Source of the DNA: Methyloprofundus sp.
GTDB lineage: Bacteria; Pseudomonadota; Gammaproteobacteria; Methylococcales; Methylomonadaceae
Assembly: GCA_012960135.1 (NCBI GenBank)
Contig: DUBW01000072.1
Coordinates: forward strand, 1 to 64,000
Length of the DNA: 64,000 nucleotides
Reading direction: 5' to 3'
Shown: positions 31,372-40,251 of the stretch, in pieces
Position numbering within the stretch: position 1 is the first letter of the stretch
Layout of the letters: every line of letters begins with the position of its first letter
Notes under the pieces: generated by a model
The model's database searches: none
Seen by the model: only the letters and a program-made list of their open reading frames with translations
Told to the model about the DNA's origin: nothing
Translations under genes and position numbers: made by a program

Positions 31372-31428
31372 GGCGGCACTTTAGTCCGCTGATATAGCAC
31401 GACAATTCGGGCTAAAGCACCTCCCTAC
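31368..31428. repeat. Inverted repeat overlapping the murJ stop
   Basis: GTAGGGCGGCACTTTAGTCC pairs imperfectly with GGCTAAAGCACCTCCCTAC. The TAG of murJ is within the left arm. It probably works as the murJ terminator. The TTTAGCCC/GGGCTAAA core resembles the hairpins inside copies B and C, and GTAGGGCGGCAC also occurs at 56269. Confidence 0.7.
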
Positions 31429-31440
31429 AGGTTGTTATAT

Positions 31441-31540
31441 TTAGGAATGAGCACGAAATAAAGTAAACAACTAAATTCGGAAGCGAGGGTTTTAGCCCTC
31501 GCTTCCAAGTTGCTCAAGTTATTTCATTCACACTCCTTAA
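31441..31540. repeat. MITE-like element, copy C (TTTAGCCC hairpin interior)
   Basis: A 100-base element with arms TTAGGAATGAGCACGAAATAA and TTATTTCATTCACACTCCTTAA. The interior is the hairpin GGAAGCGAGGG-TTTTAG-CCCTCGCTTCC. Left arm continues into AACAACTAAAT as in copy B. Confidence 0.8.
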
Positions 31541-31567
31541 CTATAAAAATAATAAAGAGCACACGAT

Positions 31568-31960
31568 ATGACTAAAGCAAAATTAAGTGATGCACAATGG
31601 CGTGAAAAATTAACGCCAGAGCAATACAAAATCTGCCGCTGTAGCGCGACTGAACCGCCCTTTACCGGAAAGTACGCACACTGTAAGGACGATGGTATCT
31701 ATCATTGCAGTTGCTGTGGACAGGCGTTATTTGATTCAAACACTAAATATGATTCAGGCTCAGGCTGGCCGAGTTACTGGGACCGTGTCTCTGATCAAGC
31801 ACTTAAGGAAATTACGGATAGTTCGCTTGGTATGCACCGCGTTGAGGTGACATGTAGTGCCTGTGATGCGCATTTAGGGCATGTTTTTCCAGATGGCCCC
31901 GAGCCAACTGGATTACGCTATTGCATTAATTCAGCCGCATTAGATTTAAAAGCAAGATGA
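31568..31960 (+). CDS. msrB: Peptide-methionine (R)-S-oxide reductase MsrB
   Basis: MsrB repairs oxidised methionine of the R form. The 130-residue protein has the two CxxC zinc pairs (CSCCGQALF and [12 protein letters not shown]), the GSGWPSYW substrate loop and the catalytic Cys in RYCINSAAL near the C-terminus. Its TGA overlaps the ATG of the aminopeptidase gene by four bases, so the two are translationally coupled. Confidence 0.96.
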   Translation: MTKAKLSDAQWREKLTPEQYKICRCSATEPPFTGKYAHCKDDGIYHCSCCGQALFDSNTKYDSGSGWPSYWDRVSDQALKEITDSSLGMHRVEVTCSACDAHLGHVFPDGPEPTGLRYCINSAALDLKAR

Positions 31961-33264
31961 CCGATAAAGCAAAAGTACAGCAATTATTAGATTTTATAGA
32001 TGCCAGCCCCAGCCCCTGGCATGCGGTGGCAACGATGGAGCAGGCTTTACTCTCGGCATCTTTTACCCGGTTGAGTGAAACACAATCCTGGCAATTAGAT
32101 CCCGGTGGGCGCTATTATGTCGTCCGTGATGACTCATCTATTATTGCTTTTGTTGTTGGTGATAAGTCATTACCTGAAAGTGGCTACAAGATTATCGGCG
32201 CACATACAGATTCTCCTGGTTTAAGAATTAAGCCCCATGCATTGCATCAATCTGGCGAGATGTTACGCATGGGAGTCGAAGTTTATGGCGGACCTATACT
32301 GGCAACCTTTACCGATCGGGATTTAAGCTTTGCCGGTCGGGTGAGTTATCGTAGCGAAGCAGGCGAGATAGAAACACAGTTAGTGCGTTTTGAAGAGTCT
32401 TTATTACGCTTGCCAAATCTTGCCATACATATGAATAGAATGGTTAATGAAGAAGGCTTAAAGCTGAATAAGCAGACTGAGTTACCTTTATTGTTTGCCA
32501 TGAGCAGTAAAGAGCAAATGCCAGATCAGCTGTTTAGCGAATTATTAGTGAGCCAGTGTCAACTACTGGCCGAGCAGGTCATGTCTTGGGAGTTAAATGT
32601 CTACGATACGCAGAAGGGTGCATTCTGGGGTGCGCAGCAGGAGTTCTATACCGATAGTCAATTAGATAATCTGGCCTCCTGTCATGCGGGTTTAAGCGCT
32701 TTACTGGATGAGACGGCATTACAGTCTGGCAATACGCTAGTCTGTGCATTTTTTGATCATGAAGAAGTGGGCAGCGAAAGCACCAAAGGGGCTGATGGAA
32801 GTTTTCTCCCGGATACCTTAGAGCGCATAGCTTTAGCACGGTCATTAAAGACCGAAGACTATAAGCGCGCATTGGCTAATAGTTTTATGCTCAGTGTGGA
32901 TATGGCGCATGCCTACCAGCCAAACTTCCCCGTCGCTTATGAATCCGAGCATAAAGTCTATGTCAATAAAGGCCCAGTGATTAAATTAAATGCGAATCAG
33001 CGTTATAGTTCTGAAAGTGTTTCCGAAGCGATGTTTATGAGCTGGTGTCAGGAAGCGAACGTGCCGTTTCAAAAATACTCACACAGAACAGATATCCCCT
33101 GTGGTAGTACCATAGGCCCGATGACCTCGGCCAAATTAGGCATACGTAGTGTTGATGTCGGCAATGCCATGTGGGCGATGCATAGCATACGTGAGAGTGC
33201 AGGCGTGCTGGATCATGCCTATATGATAGCTGTGATGCAGTGCTTTTTTAAAGACCAAAAGTAG
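31957..33264 (+). CDS. apeB: M18-family aminopeptidase
   Basis: A 435-residue cytosolic zinc aminopeptidase of the M18 (aspartyl aminopeptidase-like) family. Metal and active-site segments are visible: [13 protein letters not shown] near residue 80, [13 protein letters not shown] near 270, [13 protein letters not shown] near 310 and the final MHSIRES with a metal-binding His near 410. It removes N-terminal residues from peptides. The coupling with msrB suggests a joint role in turnover or repair of damaged protein. Confidence 0.92.
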   Translation: MTDKAKVQQLLDFIDASPSPWHAVATMEQALLSASFTRLSETQSWQLDPGGRYYVVRDDSSIIAFVVGDKSLPESGYKIIGAHTDSPGLRIKPHALHQSGEMLRMGVEVYGGPILATFTDRDLSFAGRVSYRSEAGEIETQLVRFEESLLRLPNLAIHMNRMVNEEGLKLNKQTELPLLFAMSSKEQMPDQLFSELLVSQCQLLAEQVMSWELNVYDTQKGAFWGAQQEFYTDSQLDNLASCHAGLSALLDETALQSGNTLVCAFFDHEEVGSESTKGADGSFLPDTLERIALARSLKTEDYKRALANSFMLSVDMAHAYQPNFPVAYESEHKVYVNKGPVIKLNANQRYSSESVSEAMFMSWCQEANVPFQKYSHRTDIPCGSTIGPMTSAKLGIRSVDVGNAMWAMHSIRESAGVLDHAYMIAVMQCFFKDQK

Positions 33265-33268
33265 CCTG

Positions 33269-33340
33269 CATGAAGCTTGCGTAATACAGGGAAAGCAGAG
33301 AACCCATTGCCCCGTATTCCGCTAACTCCCTATGGACTAC
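33269..33340 (+). repeat. Dispersed repeat with GAAGCTTGCGTAATAC, copy S2
   Basis: Begins CATGAAGCTTGCGTAATAC, continues AGGGAAAG and CCCCGTATTCCGC, and ends TATGGACTAC, matching copy S1 at 28084-28156 in reverse orientation. It starts five bases after the aminopeptidase stop. Confidence 0.75.
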
Positions 33341-33428
33341 GACTTATTAGTAGTTATTATAAAATTTGAACAATCAATAGCTAGAGCGTAAGATTAACGC
33401 CTGTTATTACTGAGTATTGAGGTACATC

Positions 33429-33998
33429 ATGAATCTATATAGAAAATTATATCTGGGTGTTTTTTTAGCGCTATTTATTTCAGGCTTAGCCTTTGCTGCC
33501 CCTGATATTGCAGCGGGTAAAGAAAAAGCAGGGATGTGTTTTGCTTGTCATGGAGCTGCCGGAAATAGCAAGAACCCCAATTTTCCAATTCTAGCGGGTC
33601 AGAAACCAGCCTATCTAGTTAATCAACTGCGCGCTTTTCGTAAAGGAACGCGGGGAAATGGCATGATGCAAAATATGGCGGCTAACTTAAGTGATGCAGA
33701 GATTAATAATCTGGCAGCTTTTTTTGCTTCTGTAAAAAATATCAGCGCAGGCGGCGATAAAGCGCTAGCGACTAAAGGCGAATCTAAAGCTCCAATGTGC
33801 TTCGGCTGTCATGGTAATAAGGCAGTGGGAAGGGGTGTTACTCCAAGGCTTGCTGGACAGCAGCCAGCCTATTTGCAACGCCAGTTAAAGGCGTTTAAAG
33901 ACGGCTCACGTAGAAATGGCCCTATGAGCGGCATTAGTAAAATGCTATCCGAGGAAGACGTGCAAGCAGTCACTGAATATATGGGTAGTTTAAAGTAA
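33429..33998 (+). CDS. Cytochrome c4 (diheme)
   Basis: A 189-residue periplasmic cytochrome. It has a signal peptide ending at ...SGLAFA, then two homologous halves, each with one heme motif: CFACHG near residue 35 and CFGCHG near 125. Methionine axial ligands are likely in GNGMMQNMA and NGPMSGISK. Both halves have the GQxPAYLxxQLxAF segment typical of cytochrome c4. It passes electrons to terminal oxidases. The ATG at 33429 follows GAGG; an in-frame TTG at 33417 is less likely. Confidence 0.95.
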   Translation: MNLYRKLYLGVFLALFISGLAFAAPDIAAGKEKAGMCFACHGAAGNSKNPNFPILAGQKPAYLVNQLRAFRKGTRGNGMMQNMAANLSDAEINNLAAFFASVKNISAGGDKALATKGESKAPMCFGCHGNKAVGRGVTPRLAGQQPAYLQRQLKAFKDGSRRNGPMSGISKMLSEEDVQAVTEYMGSLK

Positions 33999-34620
33999 CA
34001 TCTAACTTCCCAATCTAATAATCAATAACACCCTGTAGGCTGGGTTAGATTTTTTTCGAAGCAACAAAACGTAACCCAGGCCCGATGCTGTATATAACAA
34101 TTTGGGGTACGTTATCTGCGCCCTGCTTGATAATCTAACCCATATACGGACTCCTCAATTATTGCAGGTCAAGTTTTCAAATTTTGGTAATATCAACTGT
34201 GACCAAGATTGTAACCATCTATTCGGTCTCTCACAGAGGCTTTATTGCCTCAGGACTCCTAACGAATCTATTCACATACTTTTGCCCCCCACCAGCCTAA
34301 CGGCCTTACAATGGACTCTCTGGGTTGCACAGGTATTGTTAAGTATCAGTCTTGCATCTTAACTCTAGTGTCCTTTTAAACTAAAAAAGGGCACAATCCA
34401 ATGACGATTGGATGAGGGGTAGAGGTATTGTATGCGAGCCTTGATTATAAAAATCGTGGGTCAGATTAATGCCTACCCCAAAGCCAGCAACACCAACGAA
34501 CTACAGTCTACCGGAGTCTTAGTGTTGTCGGGTAGAAGCTTTTCAGGTTAGAATCAAATTGTAATTAATCTCGACGTGAAGAGATTAGCTTCCATTTAAA
34601 AATAATAATTAGTCAGAGAA
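33999..34620. other. Long intergenic region with inverted repeat T2
   Basis: Contains copy T2 of the TGTAGGCTGG repeat at 34035-34081 (GTAGGCTGGGTTAG ... CGTAACCCAGGC), which may terminate the cytochrome c4 transcript. The remaining 540 bases show no convincing gene. An 86-codon frame starting with TTG inside T2 has no ribosome-binding site and no family resemblance. Confidence 0.6.
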
Positions 34621-35259
34621 ATGCAAATGATTAGAATATTTTGTTTAATTTTGATAACAATGCTTATGGATTCAAGCGGATTGGCACTTGCCGCAGACGC
34701 AGCCTGTGCTACTTTAGATAAAGGACTCAATGTAAAACTTCCCTGTGTTACAAATGGGACTAAAACGTGGTCGGCGAACCTGGGCGCGGTAAAAAATTCG
34801 GATGGTACGCTGAGTGGATTTGACCTGAAATCGTACAACCTATTGGATAATAATTACATCACCTTGGTTCTCAATCAAGGAGTGCCGAAGGTAGACATGC
34901 TAACGACTAAAGTTGGCGACGACCTTGAAGCTGTTATTATTTTTACAGCGCCGTTAACCACACTGGAGAATGAGCTTGTAGGTGAGCTCGCAGGGTTCTT
35001 GACCATTCTTGACACTGATAACTCCCAACAAGTCGACGAAACCCGTTTTCGAAATCTTGCCTTCATGCTCAAGGACGGACAGATTATCGCCAATGGCGCT
35101 GGGGAGTACACATCCTCCCTCACTGAAATGCCAGTAGAAAGGCCATCAATAATCGCAATCATTGGTGGAACGGGTAAGTATATGGGAGCTAGGGGCGAAG
35201 TCGAAACTCGCAAAAATGCAGACGGCACCTACAGGCATATTTTTAAGTTATTGAAATAA
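34621..35259 (+). CDS. Secreted protein resembling the allene-oxide-cyclase/dirigent barrel
   Basis: A 212-residue protein with a signal peptide (IFCLILITMLMDSSGLALA) cut before about residue 27. The mature part is beta-rich and ends with IIGGTGKYMGARGEVETR, a segment that is typical of the allene oxide cyclase-like and dirigent barrels, followed by YRHIFKLLK. In bacteria these barrels are poorly understood; some act as cyclases. An acidic insertion LDTDNSQQVDETRF is in the middle. It stands alone between two repeat-rich gaps. Fold assignment is from one motif, so the function stays open. Confidence 0.6.
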   Translation: MQMIRIFCLILITMLMDSSGLALAADAACATLDKGLNVKLPCVTNGTKTWSANLGAVKNSDGTLSGFDLKSYNLLDNNYITLVLNQGVPKVDMLTTKVGDDLEAVIIFTAPLTTLENELVGELAGFLTILDTDNSQQVDETRFRNLAFMLKDGQIIANGAGEYTSSLTEMPVERPSIIAIIGGTGKYMGARGEVETRKNADGTYRHIFKLLK

Positions 35260-35576
35260 TTGGATGTCGTGAGGGGTGGTTTTTCTCATGCCGAGAACAA
35301 TAAAAATATCTATTCCTTTTATGCTGGTAATATTGGAGGTTTCAGCTGCAATGTAAAACCCCTCAAATAGAGGCGGGGCCATCTTGTTTTTTCTTTCGTA
35401 CATCGCATATTTTAAGGTTCTCAAAAAGTGAGTGGGATATTAAATATTCTACTGAGTTGCAATTTACCTGAATGGTTAGGCATCAGTTTACCAAAAATTG
35501 TTAAATCTCCGTTTGCCTGGGTGGATGTTACGAATGTGATGTCAATGGTCAATATTTTTACTTAATTTTTTCGGCT

Positions 35577-35660
35577 CTATGTAAAATACAGTGGGTAGTC
35601 GAATTTTAACTCACCACAAAGAAAGTAAATCATATTGATAAAATTATTAATATTACGACA
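35577..35660 (-). pseudogene. ISL3-family transposase, C-terminal fragment
   Basis: The reverse strand reads GCRNINNFINMIYFLCGELK and ends FDYPLYFT plus stop. It matches nearly residue by residue the C-terminus of the ISL3 remnant at 53926 (YRNINNFINMIYFLCGKMK ... FVYPLHFT). Nothing further upstream fits the transposase, so only the last 28 codons survive. Confidence 0.85.
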
Positions 35661-35772
35661 CCCCAAACGTTGGAGTGGTGAGATAAGAAATTGAGATAAA
35701 GTAGATGAGGTATTGCTTAATCCTGAGAAACAGAAGAAATTGGGGGCATAATTTTTAACTTTAGGCGACAAC

Positions 35773-35910
35773 TATTCTGACACAGGGGGTACCGATGCTA
35801 AGCAGGCAATTTTTGAATATATCGAGGTCTTTTATAATCGAGAAAGAATTCATTCTGCTAATGACTATATGTCACCCGAAGATTACGAAATTCAGTATAA
35901 AGCTGTGTAA
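35773..35910 (+). pseudogene. IS3-family transposase (OrfB), C-terminal fragment
   Basis: Frame from 35773 reads [20 protein letters not shown], then [19 protein letters not shown] and ends at TAA 35908-35910. FYNRxRxHSAxxYxSPxxYE is the conserved end of IS3-family integrase-type transposases. The following GTGTTGACACTTCA looks like the end region of such an element. The rest of the gene is missing. The flanks 35260-35576 and 35911-36149 hold a small TGTCTGAC/GTCAGACA hairpin (35994-36013) and no other feature. Confidence 0.8.
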
Positions 35911-36149
35911 CTTTGTGTCCCGAAAAGTGTTGACACTTCAGTTCATGATGGGTGCGAATATGCAACATAAAAGCTGCAAAAGTTTATTCTAGTTTGTCTG
36001 ACACATGTCAGACAGAAGTACAAGAAAACAAAGAACGCCATCTCTACGAAATATTTTATATTAATTATTAACACCTATAAAACAACACCTTAAAAATAAT
36101 CGTGACGGAGTCCACATCATCAGTCTACCATTGTCTTATTGATGTTAAA

Positions 36150-38537
36150 TTAAAATTGTGAGCCAAAACTAAACTGGAAAGCCTGAATCTCATCACCATC
36201 TTTTTCATTCAGTGGGATTGCATAACTGACCTGTAATGCGCCAAAAGGTGACAACCATTTAGCCGCAATCCCGGTGGAATACCTGAAATCATTAAATGAA
36301 AGACTGGGGTTAACTGTTGAATAACAATCAGGATTATCGGGGTCACCACATGCTGAATTAAAATCAAGATAACTACCCTGTACCGTACCGATATCAAAGA
36401 AAGCCATTAAGCGTACAGACTCCACATCTGCCATAAAAGGAATAGGAAAAATAAGCTCAGTATTACCTAGAATTTTGATATTACCCCCATAAGGTCGAGG
36501 CTCACCTATACCGCAAGGTGAGCCAGTGACGAGGGGGTTACAGTGATCACGTGGGCCCAGGGTATTATCACGCCAACCCCTCACAGAGTTGACACCACCG
36601 GCAAAATAGTTGTCAAAAAATGGTAGCGTCTCGGTTCCACCATAACCGTCACCATAAGCAGCTGAACCCATAACCTTTACCACCAAGTCTTTTGCAAGGC
36701 TGAAATAATGCTGGTCTTTTGCACTTATTTTATAATAAGTTAAATCACTACCCGGAATGGACACTAAACCCGAGAGCCGTTGCTGACTTCCTTCGGTTGG
36801 GAAAATTGGCTTATCCAGAGTATCACGCACCCAGCCGACAGCAAAGGGAAAATTTAAGAATTTATCGCCATTCTTTTCAATCCATACCGGGAGTTCTGGT
36901 GGCGCAAATTGACCTTTTTTCAGGGTCGTATGTTTAATATCTAACCCTATTGTAAAACGCTGATTTTCATTGATTGGAAAACCTAAGTTAAAACCACCAC
37001 TCATGACATCAGTTAAATAATTTGAAATATTAGCGGCATTCCCATCGGTTTTCTTATATAGCAAATTATAACCCAGGCTAACCCCATCGCGTGTAAAGTA
37101 TGGATTGGTAAAGCCCAGACTATAGAGAGTCGAGACATCACTTTTATTAAAGTTCACACTGACTCGTTTACCCGAACCAAAAATATTGTCCTGGGTAACA
37201 CTAGCATTGTAGATAATGCCCTGGGTTTGAGAATAACCTATCCCGGCCATTAAATTACCCGAGGACTTTTCAGTAACCGAAAAGTTTAAATCCAGCTGAT
37301 CACGCGTGCCAGGAACTTTAGGTGTTTCTATACCAACATTTTCAAAATACCCGAGACGACTTAATCGCGCTTTAGAGCGCTCGATTTTAAGTGAAGAAGC
37401 CCATGCACTTTCCATCTGACGCATCTCTCTACGTAATACGGTATCGCGAGTTTTGGTATTGCCGTGCATGCTAATTCGTCTGACATAAACTCGACTGGCT
37501 GGATCAACAAAGAAAGTCATATCGACAATTTTAGTGTCATTATGAATATCAGGCACCATATTGACATTGGCAAAAGCGTAGCCCTCTTCACCCAGACGAT
37601 CAGAAATGGCTTTAGAAGTCAGGGTTGCATTTTTACGCGAAAAGACCTCGGTCGGACCAAGTAGTAACAGCGCAATCAATTCTTCAGGGGGGACGACTAA
37701 ATTACCACTTAATTTAACACTGCCCAGAGTAAATAAATCACCTTCTTCTACATTAACCACAACATAGATATCTTTTTTGTCCGGCGTTATCGAAACCTGG
37801 GTGGACTTGATAGTAAAGTTAATATATCCACGATCAAGGTAATAAGAACGCAGACGCTCCAAATCGGCAGATAGTTTTTGCTTGGAATATTGATTATCTT
37901 TAGTATAAAAAGACAGCCAGCCGGTCGTCCGTAATTCAAAATTTTTCAGTAAATCTTTTTCAGGAAAAACCTTATTACCGATAATATTAATCGATTTAAT
38001 TTTCGCAACAACGCCTTCTGAAATATTAATATTAACACTCACTCTGTTTCTTTCCAGAGGCAATACATTAGTGTCAATTTTTAAGCTGTATTTACCGTGA
38101 CTAAAGTATTGGCGTCTAAGTTCCTGTTCAACTTTATCCAGAACTTGCCGATTGAAGACCTTGCCTTTTGCCAGACCTATGCTTGTTAATGCCGTTAATA
38201 AGTCTTCAGTTTTAAGGTCATCATTTCCTTCTATTTCAATATCTGCGATGGAGGGTCGTTCCAACACTTCGATCAGCAGCACATCGCCTTCACGCCCCAT
38301 CGAGACATCCTGAAAAAAACCAGTTTTAAATACAGCCCTGATGGCAGGTGCTATATTTTTATTGAGCAGTTTTTCACCTATATTGACAGGTAAATAATTA
38401 AATACAGTTCCCACCGATATCCGCTGCAAGCCAGTTACTTTAATGTCTTGTACGATAAAACCCTCTTCCTCGCTGTGAACGACAGAAGATATAGTGAGCA
38501 AAATTAACAACAGCGATAAAAATAATTTAACTTTCAT
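36150..38537 (-). CDS. bamA: Outer membrane protein assembly factor BamA
   Basis: BamA is the core of the complex that inserts beta-barrel proteins into the outer membrane. From the ATG at 38537 the protein has 795 residues and a good signal peptide (LFLSLLLILLTISSVVHS). The upstream in-frame start at 38588 would bury it and overlaps epmA. Five POTRA repeats fill about residues 22-420, and the 16-strand barrel follows, with VRGW and a terminal Phe (FQFSFGSQF). Usually bamA sits between rseP and skp/lpxD; here it follows epmA, so it is either a moved locus or a paralogue. Confidence 0.94.
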   Translation of the reverse strand: MKVKLFLSLLLILLTISSVVHSEEEGFIVQDIKVTGLQRISVGTVFNYLPVNIGEKLLNKNIAPAIRAVFKTGFFQDVSMGREGDVLLIEVLERPSIADIEIEGNDDLKTEDLLTALTSIGLAKGKVFNRQVLDKVEQELRRQYFSHGKYSLKIDTNVLPLERNRVSVNINISEGVVAKIKSINIIGNKVFPEKDLLKNFELRTTGWLSFYTKDNQYSKQKLSADLERLRSYYLDRGYINFTIKSTQVSITPDKKDIYVVVNVEEGDLFTLGSVKLSGNLVVPPEELIALLLLGPTEVFSRKNATLTSKAISDRLGEEGYAFANVNMVPDIHNDTKIVDMTFFVDPASRVYVRRISMHGNTKTRDTVLRREMRQMESAWASSLKIERSKARLSRLGYFENVGIETPKVPGTRDQLDLNFSVTEKSSGNLMAGIGYSQTQGIIYNASVTQDNIFGSGKRVSVNFNKSDVSTLYSLGFTNPYFTRDGVSLGYNLLYKKTDGNAANISNYLTDVMSGGFNLGFPINENQRFTIGLDIKHTTLKKGQFAPPELPVWIEKNGDKFLNFPFAVGWVRDTLDKPIFPTEGSQQRLSGLVSIPGSDLTYYKISAKDQHYFSLAKDLVVKVMGSAAYGDGYGGTETLPFFDNYFAGGVNSVRGWRDNTLGPRDHCNPLVTGSPCGIGEPRPYGGNIKILGNTELIFPIPFMADVESVRLMAFFDIGTVQGSYLDFNSACGDPDNPDCYSTVNPSLSFNDFRYSTGIAAKWLSPFGALQVSYAIPLNEKDGDEIQAFQFSFGSQF

Positions 38538-38580
38538 GTACCGTAACAACAGAAGAAAATCCGTAAAAAAAAACCTAGCA

Positions 38581-39558
38581 TCAAGCATTTTCTACGGGAA
38601 ATGCTAAAACCTCATTAATATGATTTTTCTGGCTGATTATCATTAATAATCGATCCAATCCTATGGCGATTCCAGAACAATCTGGCAGACCATTTTGCAA
38701 GGCCGCTAAAAAACGTTCATCTTGCTGCACTCGCTCTGCACCATTTCTCTCGCGGATTAAAATTTCCTGCTCAAACCGCTGCCGTTGTTGTTGCGGGTCA
38801 GCTAATTCGTAATATCCATTCGCTAGTTCTATGCCATTAACAAAAACTTCGACCCTGGCCACAGTCAGTGGGTTATCAGTATTTAAGCGTGCCAGCGACG
38901 GTAGGCACGCCGGATAATCATAGATCATACAGATACCATACTTTACTAATTCTTGCTGCACAATATGGCTAAATAAAAAGTCCAGCCAGCTAGAATGGTC
39001 ATCGGCACATAAACGAATGGCATCAACTAGCCCGCGTTTCTCAGCAACTAATTGATAGCATTCAAGATCAAACTGCAGTGCATTTAACCCCGTATACTGC
39101 TGAAAAACATCAGCATAGCATAGCCGTGTCGCGGGCTCGGAAAAATACTCCTCTGGCAACAACCGGCCTAATAACAGCTCGGCATCATCCATTAACTGAC
39201 GTAAATCATAACCGACCCGGTACCACTCCAGCATACTAAATTCAGGGTTATGTAAGCGCCCTAATTCGCCTTTTCTAAATGCTTTAGTAATCTGATAAAT
39301 TGAGCCAGTTTGTGCGGCTAACAGACGTTTCATGGCAAACTCTGGCGATGTTTGCAGGTATAAAGACGGCTGTTTACCTGTTAACTCTGCGGTAGAAAAA
39401 AAATCCAGGAACGGGTCAGTTCCTATCGCATGGCAAAGTATCGGAGTCTCAACTTCGAGAACATTTTCAGCATAGAAAAAAAGTCTAATTTCATGCAATA
39501 CCCGTGCACGTAACCGAATAAGTTCTATTGAGCAAGCTGGCTGCCAGGCATATACCAT
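38581..39558 (-). CDS. epmA: EF-P (R)-beta-lysine ligase EpmA
   Basis: EpmA is a truncated lysyl-tRNA-synthetase-like enzyme that attaches (R)-beta-lysine to Lys34 of EF-P. The 325-residue protein lacks the anticodon-binding domain, as expected. Class II motif 2 (FRKGELGRLHNPEFSMLEWY) and motif 3 (GIAIGLDRLLMI) are clear. It follows efp by 38 bases on the same strand, and epmB is divergent just beyond efp, so all three modification parts are together. Confidence 0.96.
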   Translation of the reverse strand: MVYAWQPACSIELIRLRARVLHEIRLFFYAENVLEVETPILCHAIGTDPFLDFFSTAELTGKQPSLYLQTSPEFAMKRLLAAQTGSIYQITKAFRKGELGRLHNPEFSMLEWYRVGYDLRQLMDDAELLLGRLLPEEYFSEPATRLCYADVFQQYTGLNALQFDLECYQLVAEKRGLVDAIRLCADDHSSWLDFLFSHIVQQELVKYGICMIYDYPACLPSLARLNTDNPLTVARVEVFVNGIELANGYYELADPQQQRQRFEQEILIRERNGAERVQQDERFLAALQNGLPDCSGIAIGLDRLLMIISQKNHINEVLAFPVENA

Positions 39559-39596
39559 TGATTACTAAACTTATTTATACGCTAGCTATTTGTCAC

Positions 39597-40166
39597 TTAT
39601 GCTTTTGCCCTGGAAACATAGTCACCGGTGCGGGTATCTACCTTAACCACTTCACCAATTTGCACAAATAATGGCACGCGCACCACCGCACCTGTTTCTA
39701 AAGTAGCAGGCTTACCACCACCACCAGAAGTATCACCTTTTAAACCAGGGTCAGTTTCTGCTATTTCCAGCTCCACAAAATTCGGTGGCGTGACGCTAAT
39801 CGGCGCATCATTCCATAGGGTCAGAATACACATCGCCTGATCTTTTAGCCATAATTTCGCATCAGCAACCGCGCTCTCATCCGCTTGATACTGATCATAT
39901 GACTCGGGGTGCATAAAGTGAAAAAACTCACCATCGTTATATAAATACTGCATATCCAACTCGATAACATCGGCAGCTTCTAGTGATTCACCCGACTTAA
40001 AAGTACGCTCAATCACTCGTCCGGTTTTCAGGTTTCTTAATTTAACTCGGTTAAAGGCTTGTCCTTTTCCCGGCTTAACAATCTCATTCTCAATAATAGA
40101 ACAAGGATCACCATCCATCATTAATTTCAAACCGCCTTTGAACTCACTGGTGCTATAACTCGCCAT
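39597..40166 (-). CDS. efp: Elongation factor P
   Basis: EF-P relieves ribosome stalling at polyproline stretches. The 189-residue protein has the three beta-barrel domains. The modified residue is Lys34 in VKPGKGQAF, the site for beta-lysylation in the E. coli-type pathway; both enzymes for this are the immediate neighbours. It is divergent from epmB with 85 bases between starts. Confidence 0.98.
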   Translation of the reverse strand: MASYSTSEFKGGLKLMMDGDPCSIIENEIVKPGKGQAFNRVKLRNLKTGRVIERTFKSGESLEAADVIELDMQYLYNDGEFFHFMHPESYDQYQADESAVADAKLWLKDQAMCILTLWNDAPISVTPPNFVELEIAETDPGLKGDTSGGGGKPATLETGAVVRVPLFVQIGEVVKVDTRTGDYVSRAKA

Positions 40167-40251
40167 CGCTATCTCTATTATTTGTATGCTTAAATTTTGC
40201 TATTATACCTTGCATCAATTGAATTCTGAAGAATATTAAATATTTTAAATT

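Noticed and set aside
34102-34362. 86-codon forward ORF after cytochrome c4
   Set aside because: TTG start close to a repeat, no ribosome-binding site, no family pattern.
35795-35992. 65-codon forward ORF
   Set aside because: It is an off-frame reading of the IS3 transposase fragment, whose correct frame gives the conserved C-terminal motif.
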